Assembly: GCA_037447655.1 (NCBI GenBank)
Contig: JBBHKE010003274.1
Coordinates: 1 to 19,060, forward strand
Direction of reading: 5' to 3'
Source of the DNA: Zygnema cylindricum
Lineage: Eukaryota; Streptophyta; Zygnematophyceae; Zygnematales; Zygnemataceae
Length of the DNA: 19,060 nt
Both the position numbers and the translations under genes were made by a program. The notes under the pieces were generated by a model. It was not told the origin of the DNA and did no database searches. It was given only the letters and a program-made list of their open reading frames with translations. Positions within the stretch are counted from its first letter, which is position 1. Every line of letters starts with the position of its first letter. This document shows positions 1 through 9,100 of this stretch, piece after piece.

Positions 1-2227
1 CGTTTCAATGATACCCACTTGTTATTTAGACCCCACGCTGTCACCTAAATACACCCATCGCTATAACTTTTAAAATATAACTCCAAATAGCGTGATTCTT
101 TCGCGGACGTCTACCAATTTTAGTACTTTATAATTATAACACCTAAATACCCATTTATAAACAAGTTCGATCCGCTATTACTTTTACAAAAAGTACGCGT
201 GACGTCAAAATGTCACAATCCTTAAACATCTACAATGTCACAAGTAGGTAGACGTCTACAACCGTCTCTATTTTGTAAACGTCATCGATTGTCGCGAGTT
301 TTGTACTCGTGTACAATCGTCACAAATTACACACACGTCTACATCCGTCACAATTTTAAGTTACGATTTCATTTCTTTACATACGAATGCTCTGAAAATT
401 GTACGGAGAATCTTCGCTAAAAAGCAAAGTAACAAGACTAAGTTTCGGTTACATGCGAAAATACCCTAAGACGTCGAAAATATCGCGCAACTTTAGGGTT
501 TCGGGTTTCCTTTTGCAGAGTACGGTTGCTGATCGTTAATTTGACATCGTACTTTTAATGAAAGTAGAACGTAGATGTTTGATTCGTACTATACGCATGG
601 TAAAAAACTTTGAAAAAGAATGCATATGCGCATTATTCAAAATTTCACATTTTTTAAAATGCGTTGACCGACTTTGACTTATTATATTATAAAAACACGA
701 AAAACTCTCAAAAAAAATAATCAGAATAAAATACAATACGACATCTTAAACGATTAAAGTATTAAATATTAATCGATACTATACCTTCTATGCTCCAAAC
801 TAAATAATACTGCAACTTAGGGTATGTGCTCATGTATTATATTACCGGGTTTTCTTTGTCGTTTTACTCCGAAATTCAGTCCCCAACGAAAAAATCTCAT
901 TTTGGCGGTTACAAATTTTCGACCCACAGGCACGCGAACCAACTCAGCAAAATTATTTGTCATAAATCATCTCGCAAATTTAAATTAGAATATCAATTTC
1001 ACAACAAATTAAAAATGTCCACGCAGGCGCCACACGAGTTAGAAATTTTTAGCACGAGGGAGAGTACTCGCTATTTTTTTCATTGCTCATCACGCGCATC
1101 TATGTAGAAAAATTGCAGGTAATCAATTTTAAATTTTTATCTCAAATTTGTTTTTTGCGTTAACATTGGTACTGATTAAATCATAGTTGCTCACGACGAT
1201 TAGTGTGAACGTACCAATCGCGACAAATTATACGTAACAAACGCATTGAACCTTTTGAACAAATCGTTAAAAATCGTTAATGAATTTCCTTACGTACTAT
1301 TCCGTACATGAAAAAAAAAACTTATGCATATAACATATTTTTCCCGTTAAATTAGCGCTAGAATATAAAAAAATGTTTAATACATATCACACTCCATGTC
1401 TGTATCGGAATTCCTTTATCAACTGGTAGTGGAGACGTCGAAAGTAGGCTACGACACATATTTAACTACCCGGGTTCAAACGTCCTCAAATGTAAACTTT
1501 TATCAAATTTCGTCTATCTGAGCCTTTTTGATAAGCATAAATTTTCAACATTCCATGGCGGCTTCGTTAAAAAAAAATTGAAGAAGAAGCCCGTACAGTT
1601 TTCAAACTTACCGCGCGAAATTAGTGTGACGTTCAACTTTTCTTTTCGAAAATGTCTGTAATTTTTCAATGAAATAACGTACAAGGTCCGTGATATTTCT
1701 GTTCAGTTCACTGAACAGAAAGTACCAATAACTACGACGTATCTTTTCTTAGAATTTCGTACATATCCGTAAAAAAATGTACAGTTACCGTAATTTGTTT
1801 ACAGGCTTTCGTAAATTTACAGTTACAGTTTATAGTTGACGTTTTTTTGCGATTTTTTCAAAAGTCCCGAATTATACGTTTGAATCGGAAAAATTGAAGA
1901 AAATCGCGCGATTTGAACAACTATTCATTAAATAGTGTTAATTACTAATTTTGAATGTTTTTAAATAGTGTAGCGTACATATTATGTCAGTCCGTACTAA
2001 AGCTTCTAATTATTTTGTACAGATGTACAAAAATTAAGTGTCAGATAAGGGCGTCGAAAGTGGAAATTGAGTGCGTCGCACGGAAAATCGTACGCAGATA
2101 TAATTCTAAGTCATAAAGACAAGGGAAAATTGCGAGAACCTGTATTCACATGTTCAAGCGTCGTATTTGTGAACATAGGCTATAGTGGTTACCGTAAATA
2201 CATTGGAATGTTAGCGGTTTCTTAACT
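1..2227. other. Gene-free, CGTAC-rich DNA, probably transposon relic
   Basis: No open reading frame here resembles a known protein; the longest (826-1107, plus strand) has no recognisable domain and reads like chance translation of AT-rich DNA. Words containing GTACG or CGTAC recur throughout, for example near 547, 1211, 1295, 1677, 1971 and 2090. Near the left edge are repeated short words: GTCACAA at about 212, 238, 319 and 348, and CGTCTAC at about 108, 250 and 326, one inside the palindrome GTAGACGTCTAC at 247-258. A transposon terminal repeat closes this stretch on the right at 2228-2247. I infer that much of the region is the interior of a decayed DNA transposon, but no transposase is seen. 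Confidence 0.45.
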
Positions 2228-2247
2228 CTAATAGCGATTCACGCTGT
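52..2247. mobile_element. Candidate large TIR element (decayed); left end tentative
   Basis: The right end is well supported: 2228-2247 matches the terminal repeat of the MITEs elsewhere in the window (TAATAGCGATTCACG followed by a variant of GTG). A possible left end begins at 52 after a TA, where CACC is followed by CATCGCTATAAC, close to the family start CACCGCCAATCGCTATTA but missing a few bases. If both ends belong together, this is a 2.2-kb member of the TA-inserting family, much longer than the 200-500-bp copies further right and possibly nearer to a full-length parent. The pairing is weak, and the true left end may lie outside the window. Confidence 0.3.
2228..2247. repeat. Right terminal inverted repeat of a TA-inserting element
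   Basis: The sequence CTAATAGCGATTCACGCTG matches the right terminus of the MITE at 17079-17099 (TAATAGCGATTCACGGTG) with one substitution. The expected TA target duplication just outside reads TG here, so it is mutated. This is a transposon end with no intact partner close by. Confidence 0.6.
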
Positions 2248-2444
2248 GCTTGAGAGACTCCATACATTATATTCGTACATATTTTCCGTACACAAAAAGT
2301 ATACGAATTTTACGAAAAGTTCAAAAAATAAAAAAAATAATGAATTTCGTAAAAAAATCAAAATCTGTTTGAATGAAACCCATACTGCTGCATTCACAAT
2401 AGAAACGGATGATGAATGAGAAGAGGAAACGAATAATCCAGTAC

Positions 2445-2520
2445 CATTCATTCCGCAAAAAAACATAAACAGAGGCGCCAAACATTCATTCCCCAAAAAA
2501 ACAAAAAAAGAAGCGCCAAA
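2445..2520. repeat. 38-bp tandem duplication
   Basis: Two adjacent units of exactly 38 bp (2445-2482 and 2483-2520) both start CATTCATTCC and end GCGCCAAA around an A-rich centre. They differ at only a few positions. They lie just inside the left arm of the long-TIR element. Confidence 0.8.
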
Positions 2521-2546
2521 CAGGCCGACCGCTCGGCTGTCAACCT

Positions 2547-2608
2547 TTTTGGAGTGTAGAGACGGACAAAATATACGTTTTGGAGCGGAGGGACGGACAA
2601 AACATACG
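2547..2608. repeat. 31-bp tandem duplication
   Basis: Two adjacent 31-bp units (2547-2577 and 2578-2608) share TTTTGGAG at the start and GACGGACAAAA followed by ATACG at the end. This is a second tandem duplication inside the same long-TIR element and may be subterminal repeat structure. Confidence 0.75.
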
Positions 2609-2873
2609 GTCAAGTGACTGAAAACTTGACAACTGTGGTAAGTCATCTTCTCTTCCAGAAAACCTTTCCGGAATGACTTCGAAAAAATAGGAAGTCGTAT
2701 CCCGATTGGATGAATGGTACGAACGAATTTGAGTCATCGGCGCCTAAATTGTACGGCAACATGAATCACATCGCGGCGTTTTTTGTTGACGTGAGTTGAC
2801 GTGTAATGGCGACTCACGTTCAAACAGAAAAAGGACATTCATTTCCTCATCTCATTTATCATCAATTTCTAGT

Positions 2874-2881
2874 GTGAATGC
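2874..2881. repeat. Left 8-bp target site duplication of the hAT element
   Basis: GTGAATGC stands immediately before the hAT terminus TAGTGTTGGG at 2882. The same eight bases follow the right side of the insertion at 3923-3930. These bases are also the last part of the right arm of the older long-TIR element, which fixes the insertion point. Confidence 0.88.
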
Positions 2882-2910
2882 TAGTGTTGGGTATCGAGGA
2901 CCGTTTGCCG

Positions 2911-3034
2911 ATATTCGATATATATCGAATTTCAGGTACCCGATAATCGATATATCGCTTCGATATATCGAATTTCAAATCATCGCGATATATTGCCAAT
3001 ATATCGCCGATATATCGTATCGTCAATATATCGA
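2911..3034. repeat. Left subterminal repeat cluster of the hAT element
   Basis: Variants of the palindrome CGATATATCG and of CGATAT or ATATCG recur through this segment, for example near 2917, 2949, 2961, 2985, 2998, 3010 and 3026. Subterminal clusters of short repeats are the usual transposase-binding regions of hAT elements; that role is inferred here. Confidence 0.7.
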
Positions 3035-3587
3035 AGCTAAAAGAAAAAAAATCCCACAGGTTTTCAAAGTCTCGTGACTTCGGACAAAGTGACTGTAAAA
3101 TCTTTGCCGGAAAGATATACGTTTTTTTCTGAAAGTCAGCAGAGTGAAGGAGATCTCTGAGGTACATTGACGAGGTACACTTGTGAAGTACACGTACGTC
3201 ATACGCAGGTACGATTTTACAGACGAAAAAGGTCGGATTCCAGATATTCGATGATTTTTGAGATTTGGTAGTCAGCTTACGTGGAGCCACTCATATCAGA
3301 ACACGTATGTAAATTTTTTTGACAAAAGATACGTGATGTACCCGAGGCCTCTGTTATACATAAATTTTGTTGTCCGTACTATTACAGAGACCTCTTCGTG
3401 TAACCATACCCCCAAATAATTAATCATTACAATTTCAGAATTAGTACTTTTTTGTCGGTTACATTTTGCGGCGTCTACATTTAAGTCACGGAACGAAAAT
3501 CACGGCGTACGTGGCGTATTAGACAATTTGACTTTTTCGCTAAAATAACATATTATATAAAAAAAAAATAAAAAAAAATTAAAAAAT

Positions 3588-3702
3588 ACTATATATCGCG
3601 ATATGTTTCGCGATGATTTATTTTGGTCTCGGCACGATATATCGAGGATACTGCTCGCTCGATATTCAATATATTGAATATCGAGATTATCGCGATATGA
3701 AT
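3588..3702. repeat. Right subterminal repeat cluster of the hAT element
   Basis: The same family of words (CGCGATATG, CGATATATCG, CGATATTCAATAT, GAATATCG) recurs just inside the right terminus and mirrors the cluster at the left end. Its position and word content support it as the second transposase-binding region. Confidence 0.68.
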
Positions 3703-3722
3703 TTACCCGATACCCAACACTA

Positions 3723-3920
3723 CACCGCCAATCGCTATTAGAGTATATAACGCTAATATGGTGCCCCTAAATTTTTACCCCAAAACCTGAAATAGAATTA
3801 ATAACGCTATTTAAGGACGTGGACCATAATCTGCCACGTCTCAGGCACTAAATAAGAATCAATAACGCTAATTATTTTTTTACGCTATTTAATCCTTGAC
3901 TCTAATAGCGATTGGCGGTG
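3723..3920. mobile_element. 198-bp MITE, TA target duplication
   Basis: Perfect inverted repeats of about 20 bp (CACCGCCAATCGCTATTAGA at the left, reversed at the right) bound a 198-bp element. TA stands on both sides (3721-3722 and 3921-3922). One of these TAs is the last two bases of the hAT element, so the duplicated target is exactly TA and the pre-insertion site can be read as CACTAGTG. The interior repeats the word AACGCTA several times and has no coding capacity. A TA duplication fits Tc1/mariner-type transposition, but the TIR does not match a family I can name. Confidence 0.85.
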
Positions 3921-3922
3921 TA

Positions 3923-3930
3923 GTGAATGC
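3923..3930. repeat. Right 8-bp target site duplication of the hAT element
   Basis: GTGAATGC again, identical to 2874-2881. It is separated from the canonical hAT end only by the MITE that landed in the terminal TA. Confidence 0.88.
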
Positions 3931-3934
3931 AGCA

Positions 3935-4480
3935 ATAGAACAAATAATTGTACAAACTTCAAGGTCGAACAGTTTGTTCACAGTTTGTACACGCTGTTCT
4001 ATGGTAAATAGTTCGTATCATTCGGATCACGTCGTCACGCTCCGGACGATTCGTACAGTGTATCGCTATGTGAATACTCATTTGGCTTCTTTACAAGTTT
4101 TCCGTACCATTTTTGTTTTTCGTGTTTTTTCTCGGAAGTTTAGCTTGAGTACCCGCAAGAAAAATAAGGAATTTTGGCACGTGAGATTCCGTTCCATGAC
4201 GCGTCGATCGGTACTGTACCTTTCTTGAATCCAACCGTTCGTTTCAATTAGTTCGCACTAAAAGTGTCATATTTGCACTAAAAGCTCGCCTGTAACGTTT
4301 AGTACAATCGCACACGTCGAAACAAACTTAAATGCGGAGTCGGCAGGAGGGAATCTTGACCTTTCCGTACAACCTTCAAGAGAAACGCATTTCCTAATTC
4401 TTGTCCTTTCGTTTATTTTCGTTTTTCCGTACGGCGAAGGACCAGTTTTCCTTTTAGAAATGGTTTTAGGGTTAGCTCCT
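3935..4480. other. CGTAC-rich DNA without recognisable gene
   Basis: CGTAC words continue (near 4053, 4105, 4364 and 4426) and then stop at about 4480. Reading frames at 3896-4228 (plus) and 4267-4485 (minus) show no domain, signal or family resemblance. I regard them as chance. Probably older transposon sequence. Confidence 0.4.
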
Positions 4481-4902
4481 ATCATATAAAAGTTTGGTTT
4501 TTTAACGTTTAAATCTGATATACGACAAAATGCGCATATCAGCTATGGGAAGGTATGTTGCATCTAACTCCTGAAGGTGTTTTTGTTTTGTTTTGTTTTT
4601 TTTTTAATTTTATTTTTTCGTATCTACAATTTTTGAGTGGACGTAGTACTCAAAAACTTACAATGTCATTGATAGTTTAAAAACATAACTACCTTTGCCA
4701 ATTTTCATGAATAATGAAAAAAAATAGGAGTTTTTTTTTTTAGCATTTTTGAAATGTGCCACCTTTAGTCCCAAACATTTGATGATTTTTTTTGTTTCAA
4801 TTGGAAATTAAAAAATCAATGGATTATTGAACATAAAAAGCTACACGTAGGACTGCTCAAAGGATTTTGAATGGGGATTCCAATTCAAATTTAGTGTTGA
4901 CT
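4481..4902. other. AT-rich non-coding stretch
   Basis: Homopolymer T and A runs (for example 4576-4618 and 4727-4741) dominate. I see no gene, RNA or element boundary. Confidence 0.4.
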
Positions 4903-5616
4903 TTTGACATTCCTAAAATGTCCAACAAGTATGCCAAATGTCTCAAAATGAGTCAAAATGAGTCAAAATCGCATATTTGTCAAACTACGTGTCTCAGAAA
5001 GGCTAAAAATGTCAAAATTAGTGTTTTCCAAATTAGTGTTTTCAAAATTAGTGATTCAAAAAGAGTTAAAGTGAGGCAAAATGTGTCGAATTGGGTCGAA
5101 ATGTGAAATGTGTCGGAATAAGCGAGAGTCAAAGGAGCCCAAATTTGTCAGCAGAGTAAAAGTGATTAAGAAATTACCGATCCGCAATGTCAAAATGAGC
5201 TAAAATGCAAAATGTGTCAAAATAAGTTAGTGAAGGCAAGATGAGTCAAATTGAGTGTAAATGAGTAAAATGTCAAATTGTGTCAAAATAAGTGAGTCAA
5301 AATGAGTCAAGGTAAGTAAAATGTCAAATTGAATCAAAATGAATAATGTGTCAAAATGTGTCAATATCTACCAAAACGAGTCAAATGTGTCAAAGTGAGT
5401 CAACATGTGTCAATATGAGCCAAAATGAGTCTAGGTAAGCAAAATGTCAAAATGAATCAAAATGGTAAGTTGTATCAAAAATTATCAAAATGAGTCAAAA
5501 AGAGTCAACATGAGTCAAAGTGAATAAAAATGTGTCAAAATGAGTCAAAAGGGTCAACATGAGTCAAAATGTGTCAAATTGTACCAAATGTGTCAAATTT
5601 ACTGAGTCAATGTATG
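4903..5616. repeat. Degenerate minisatellite, ~10-bp unit
   Basis: About 700 bp are built from imperfect copies of a unit close to GTCAAAATGA, with variants such as GTCAAAATGT and GTCAAATTGA. The array is continuous but much mutated and has small length changes. It contains 11 exact copies of TGAGTCA (starting at 4949, 4959, 5242, 5293, 5303, 5396, 5491, 5511, 5541, 5560 and 5603), the core bound by many bZIP factors; this may be only a by-product of the repeat unit. A short open frame at 4867-5106 is translated repeat, not a gene. Confidence 0.85.
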
Positions 5617-5790
5617 CCAAATTTCATGCCTTAGTTTTACAGTGTCATTATTTTTCCGCAATTCGAGAGATGCATGTAAAATAATGCACATTTCGACCAC
5701 AGAATTGCAAAAATTTGAGATAAAGTTTGAAATCATGTCTGCTATTTGCCAACTCTTATTTTAATTCAATGCCCACCCCCAGTTCATGTT

Positions 5791-5814
5791 TCTCCCTCTC
5801 CCTCTCCCTCTCCT
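5791..5814. repeat. CTCTCC microsatellite
   Basis: Four consecutive copies of a CTCCCT-type hexamer form a short pyrimidine-rich microsatellite upstream of the first recognised exon. Confidence 0.8.
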
Positions 5815-6060
5815 ACGTCCGTATTATACCTCTTTTTTTTCTATTCTAAAAGCATATGGTAATTCTTTTTAACATTGTTTACATATTTTTATTACATTAC
5901 AATATAAGTGATTTTGCATCTGCGTAGATCATCTGTTATGGTTCCTTAATAATGTTGACTTTTATTGACTATGGGTAAACAAATTTGAAAACAGCAACAT
6001 TGATTTTATTGACAATAATTAAATGAGCTTAACATGTTTTTTTTTTGTCTTTTTGTGCAG

Positions 6061-6161
6061 GTCTCGTAAACCTCAGGTGCTTGTCTACATTTTCATTATC
6101 ACATGTCTAAGCAGTTTGTTGGCTACCGCTATTGCCGTAAAAATTAAGCAAAAACAAGCAG
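6061..6161 (+). CDS. LRR gene exon: signal/anchor segment
   Basis: A T-rich tract ending GTGCAG precedes the exon, and CAG|GTGAGT closes it. It encodes 33 full codons starting SRKPQ, then a hydrophobic run (VLVYIFIITCLSSLLATAIA), then a basic tail KIKQKQ. The exon begins with the third base of a codon and ends with the first base of the next, whose completion by AA at 11350 gives Glu. The hydrophobic run could be a signal anchor, or a signal peptide cleaved near the alanines. Alternatively, translation could start at ATG 6023 without splicing, because the T-rich tract also reads open there (MSLTCFFFVFLC). I prefer the spliced reading, which puts the start codon in an exon I cannot place. Confidence 0.6.
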
Positions 6162-9100
6162 GTGAGTCATCTATTTTTCTCACACAACATAAGGGGTGGT
6201 TATGATTGATCCATTTTTAATTTTCTTTTTTTTTTGGTGAGCCATGTGTCACTAGAGAAGAGGAGAACCTAGGTATGTCTGTATGTATTTGTGTTAAAAA
6301 CCTTATTTATATAATCATATAAATATTATGTGTGTATATGATTTGTTATGTATAATCATATATATGAGTGTGCATGGTTCTTTTTCGTTTTCTTAAGATT
6401 TTAAAGGAAATATAAAAAATATATACATATAGAAAAATGACAATATTGAGTAGATCCAATTTGGCATTGCGTATTTTATGAAGTTTAAGTGTGGATTGAC
6501 ATTGCAATACACTAATACATCAAAAAATTGATTTTGAAACCCACAATAATAGAGGCGAATGTTGTAAATCACTATTCCTTTTGTTTTGTAATTAAGTTGT
6601 TTTGTAATTGAGTTTCTGAAAGGGTAATTTAGTTTGGTTTTGTATTAATCTCTTGTGACATATCTTTACTCCTTGGAGATGTACAATTCGCATCGTTATT
6701 AGCGTTTATAATACTAATTAGATGCCTGTTGTTTTTTAGCCCCCTTTTTAGCCCCTTTTTTAGCCACTTAATACAATAGCGAAAATAATTCTAATGTTTT
6801 CATTCATGACCATGTGGCTTGAACCTAAATTAGATATAGTAATACTAAATTCAACCCTATGCTCTACGTTTTTGACTGTTAATAGCAATTCACGGTGTAC
6901 ACCGTGAATCGTAATTAACGTTAATGTTTTTTTCGTCTCTTAAAACATCTTTTCTCCGTACACACATGTCGGATTGTGGATCTGACGGTTGTGATTAAAA
7001 GGTAATATTCTCAGCTTACGAATGGCGGTCTTAAATTGAAAATTGGACAAATGTGTACGAAAAAAAAATGTTTTCAATGGCGAAAAAATTATTAATGCTA
7101 ATTATGATTCACGATGTCCTACACCAATTGTTATTTGAGAAAGAAAGTAATAGCTGGGGTTTATATAAATGAAATAGACAATTGGTATTATGAACATTAT
7201 TTTGTGTTCAGATGCCAGAAAATTTCGGGACCGAATTAGTGTAGCTTAACGATAATAGAATAGTTATAACAGAATAGTAGTTCACAAACATTTAATGATT
7301 TTTTTTTTCTCTATTGGAGAGCATTAAAGTTTTCTTTCCTCTTTTGTTGTTTCATTTAGAGACCAATATCCTAATACGCACCATTATTGTATGGTTCATT
7401 CTGAAGCTCTAAGTGTGTTTTTCAAGATAAAAAAACAAACAAATCAGTAATATTAAATTTGAAAGCTCTTGGGGTCCATTTATTTAAAGATGACAGTCCC
7501 AGAAACAGAAATGTGATATGACTACTAAGTTAATCAAATGACTCAATAAAAGAAGAGAAAATGATGTTAAACGATCGATAAATATGAAAAACTTACTGTT
7601 CTATGTACATGTTTGTCTCGTGTACATCTGAAGTTGCACAATTAAAAACATGTTTATTTCATTTGCATACTGTGCTCATTTTTTGTTTTTTTATGCTTGA
7701 GGTTCATTTTAACATTCATAAAAAAAAGGGTTTAAGAACCTGATTGATTGTCTATCTAAATTAGGAAGGCAGTACGTTTTTCTCTTTTTTAACCCAAACC
7801 AGTTTATGGTTCTGCAAAAAAAAAAGTGGAACGATTTCTAAAATATACTCAACATAAATTGGAGGTATATCTTATGATTAATAAAACGTAGCATAAAGCT
7901 GGATAAAAATGTACAAGGTCAAAGTTTGTGTCGATTATTGACATTTAATATTCATCGACTATTATAATGAATTTCTTGGCCGTGTTGACCAAGCCCCTTA
8001 CACTTCCTGATTGCTATGTTCGCCTGTCACTGTCGGTTCCAGTGGCAGGTGACACTTGTCACTCTCCCCTGTGGTTTATTTTATGTTAGATTCATTCGTC
8101 TGTCATATGTTGAAACGTGTGGTCATGTGTTCTAGCCGTAGTCTGTTTGTACTTTTTTTCCTAAGAATCTGTAGACCTAGTTAGGATCTACAAAGTCTAA
8201 CTTTCTGGTCGCCTCTTCTAGGTTCTGTAGTTTCACTATAAGTTTGTCTTACTTCCACAGCGGCAGTTTTATTTAATCTTGGATTTGCTCTTCGAGTCCA
8301 CATCATTCTTACAGGGACGTCGGATTCATTTCTAGATATGTGTGACGCCTTAAGCATTCGCACGATCTTTTTCAACTGAAAATTTTCAATACTTTGTTAA
8401 GTTTGATTTATAGTTTGCTCTCACTCCTTTCTTTAACTCATTAGAATTGACCTGTGCTCTTGAGCTGGAACTCTCCTCTTCCCTTGTCTCTTACCTTTGG
8501 ACTCCATGGCTTCAACTTCATAGAGGCCGAGATCTCACCTTTCCGTAGCTAATACCCCCAATCGTCCCGACGACACAAAATTTCAGTAATGGAAATTCCT
8601 CATGAAGCACGTTTTTCGCAGCTTCCACCACCTTTGCTTCGATCCAAATCATTTTCCGCCCCCTCGAAGTTAATATATCCCATCACCATCTCACTTGGCA
8701 ACGACCGAAACTTAGCGCTCGGCCTATGGGCCAAGTTCACGTCCTCAATCCCTCAAACGTCATCAAATCCTCCTAAATAGTCTTCCTCGTCCCACACCTC
8801 GCCGTGAATCACGTCTCGGTTGGCTCTGCCCTACCTGACAACATCCCCACCATCTTCTCCACCATGAAATTTTACTTCCTTGATTTAGATGACACGGTCA
8901 CCGGAGAAGGCTGTAGAATGAAGTCCACATATTTCTTGGAATTTTAATATCCCAGTCATACCAATTTTGCCAGCTCTAACCACAATGACTTTGCAATATC
9001 CAATCTTCGACCACATTTCCCCAAAAAATCTCTCCTCGCTGTTCAATGGGCTTGCGTTTGGTATACCCTCTCCCGTTATTGAAAACCCCGATTTTTGCAT

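Larger units (their letters stand above)
2882..3922. mobile_element. Non-autonomous hAT transposon with nested MITE
   Basis: The ends are TAGTGTTGGGTATCG at 2882-2896 and its exact reverse complement ending at 3722, a perfect 15-bp inverted repeat. The first five bases fit the hAT terminal consensus YARNG. The element is flanked by a perfect 8-bp duplication, GTGAATGC, the length hAT transposases make. Without the nested MITE (3723-3920 plus one duplicated TA), the element is 841 bp. No transposase fragment or BED or dimerisation domain is visible, so it depends on an autonomous relative. Both ends carry many copies of the palindromic word CGATATATCG. Confidence 0.85.
2386..3934. mobile_element. 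Long-TIR DNA element, interrupted by a hAT insertion
   Basis: Two arms of about 50 bp face each other at 2386-2439 and 2833-2881. The right arm is completed after the nested insertions at 3931-3934. Both arms begin TGCTGCATTCACA followed by a TAGAAA block and a purine-rich tract (GATGATGAATGAGAAGAGGAAA on the left, with a few differences on the right). I judge them about 85% identical by eye. Without the nested hAT and MITE, the element is about 500 bp. It holds two pairs of tandem repeats and no coding capacity, so it is non-autonomous. A clear target duplication is not visible, so its superfamily is unassigned; the long TIR would suit a Mutator-like or similar element. Short reading frames on both strands here are translations of the repeat arms and should not be called genes. 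Confidence 0.6.

Noticed and set aside
826-1107. Plus-strand open frame of 93 codons in the left region, followed by CAGGTAATC
   Set aside because: Considered as an upstream exon of the LRR gene, but a stop precedes the donor-like site and the protein has no recognisable feature.
2239-2646. Minus-strand open frame of 135 codons
   Set aside because: It runs through the TIR arm and both tandem duplications of a transposon; its repeated residues are translations of those DNA repeats.
2862-3290. Minus-strand open frame of 142 codons, the longest on that strand
   Set aside because: It covers the hAT left end and its CGATATATCG repeats and shows no transposase motif, so it is not counted as a gene.
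4267-4485. Minus-strand open frame rich in basic residues
   Set aside because: No domain, no family resemblance, and it lies in the CGTAC-rich relic region; considered chance.
4903-5616. CRISPR-like or direct-repeat array
   Set aside because: Units are ~10 bp, contiguous and degenerate, without spacers: a minisatellite in eukaryotic DNA.
8521-8545. Primer-binding site of the copia element
   Set aside because: The bases after the 5' LTR do not clearly match the usual initiator-tRNA complement (TGGTATCAGAG type), so no site is assigned.
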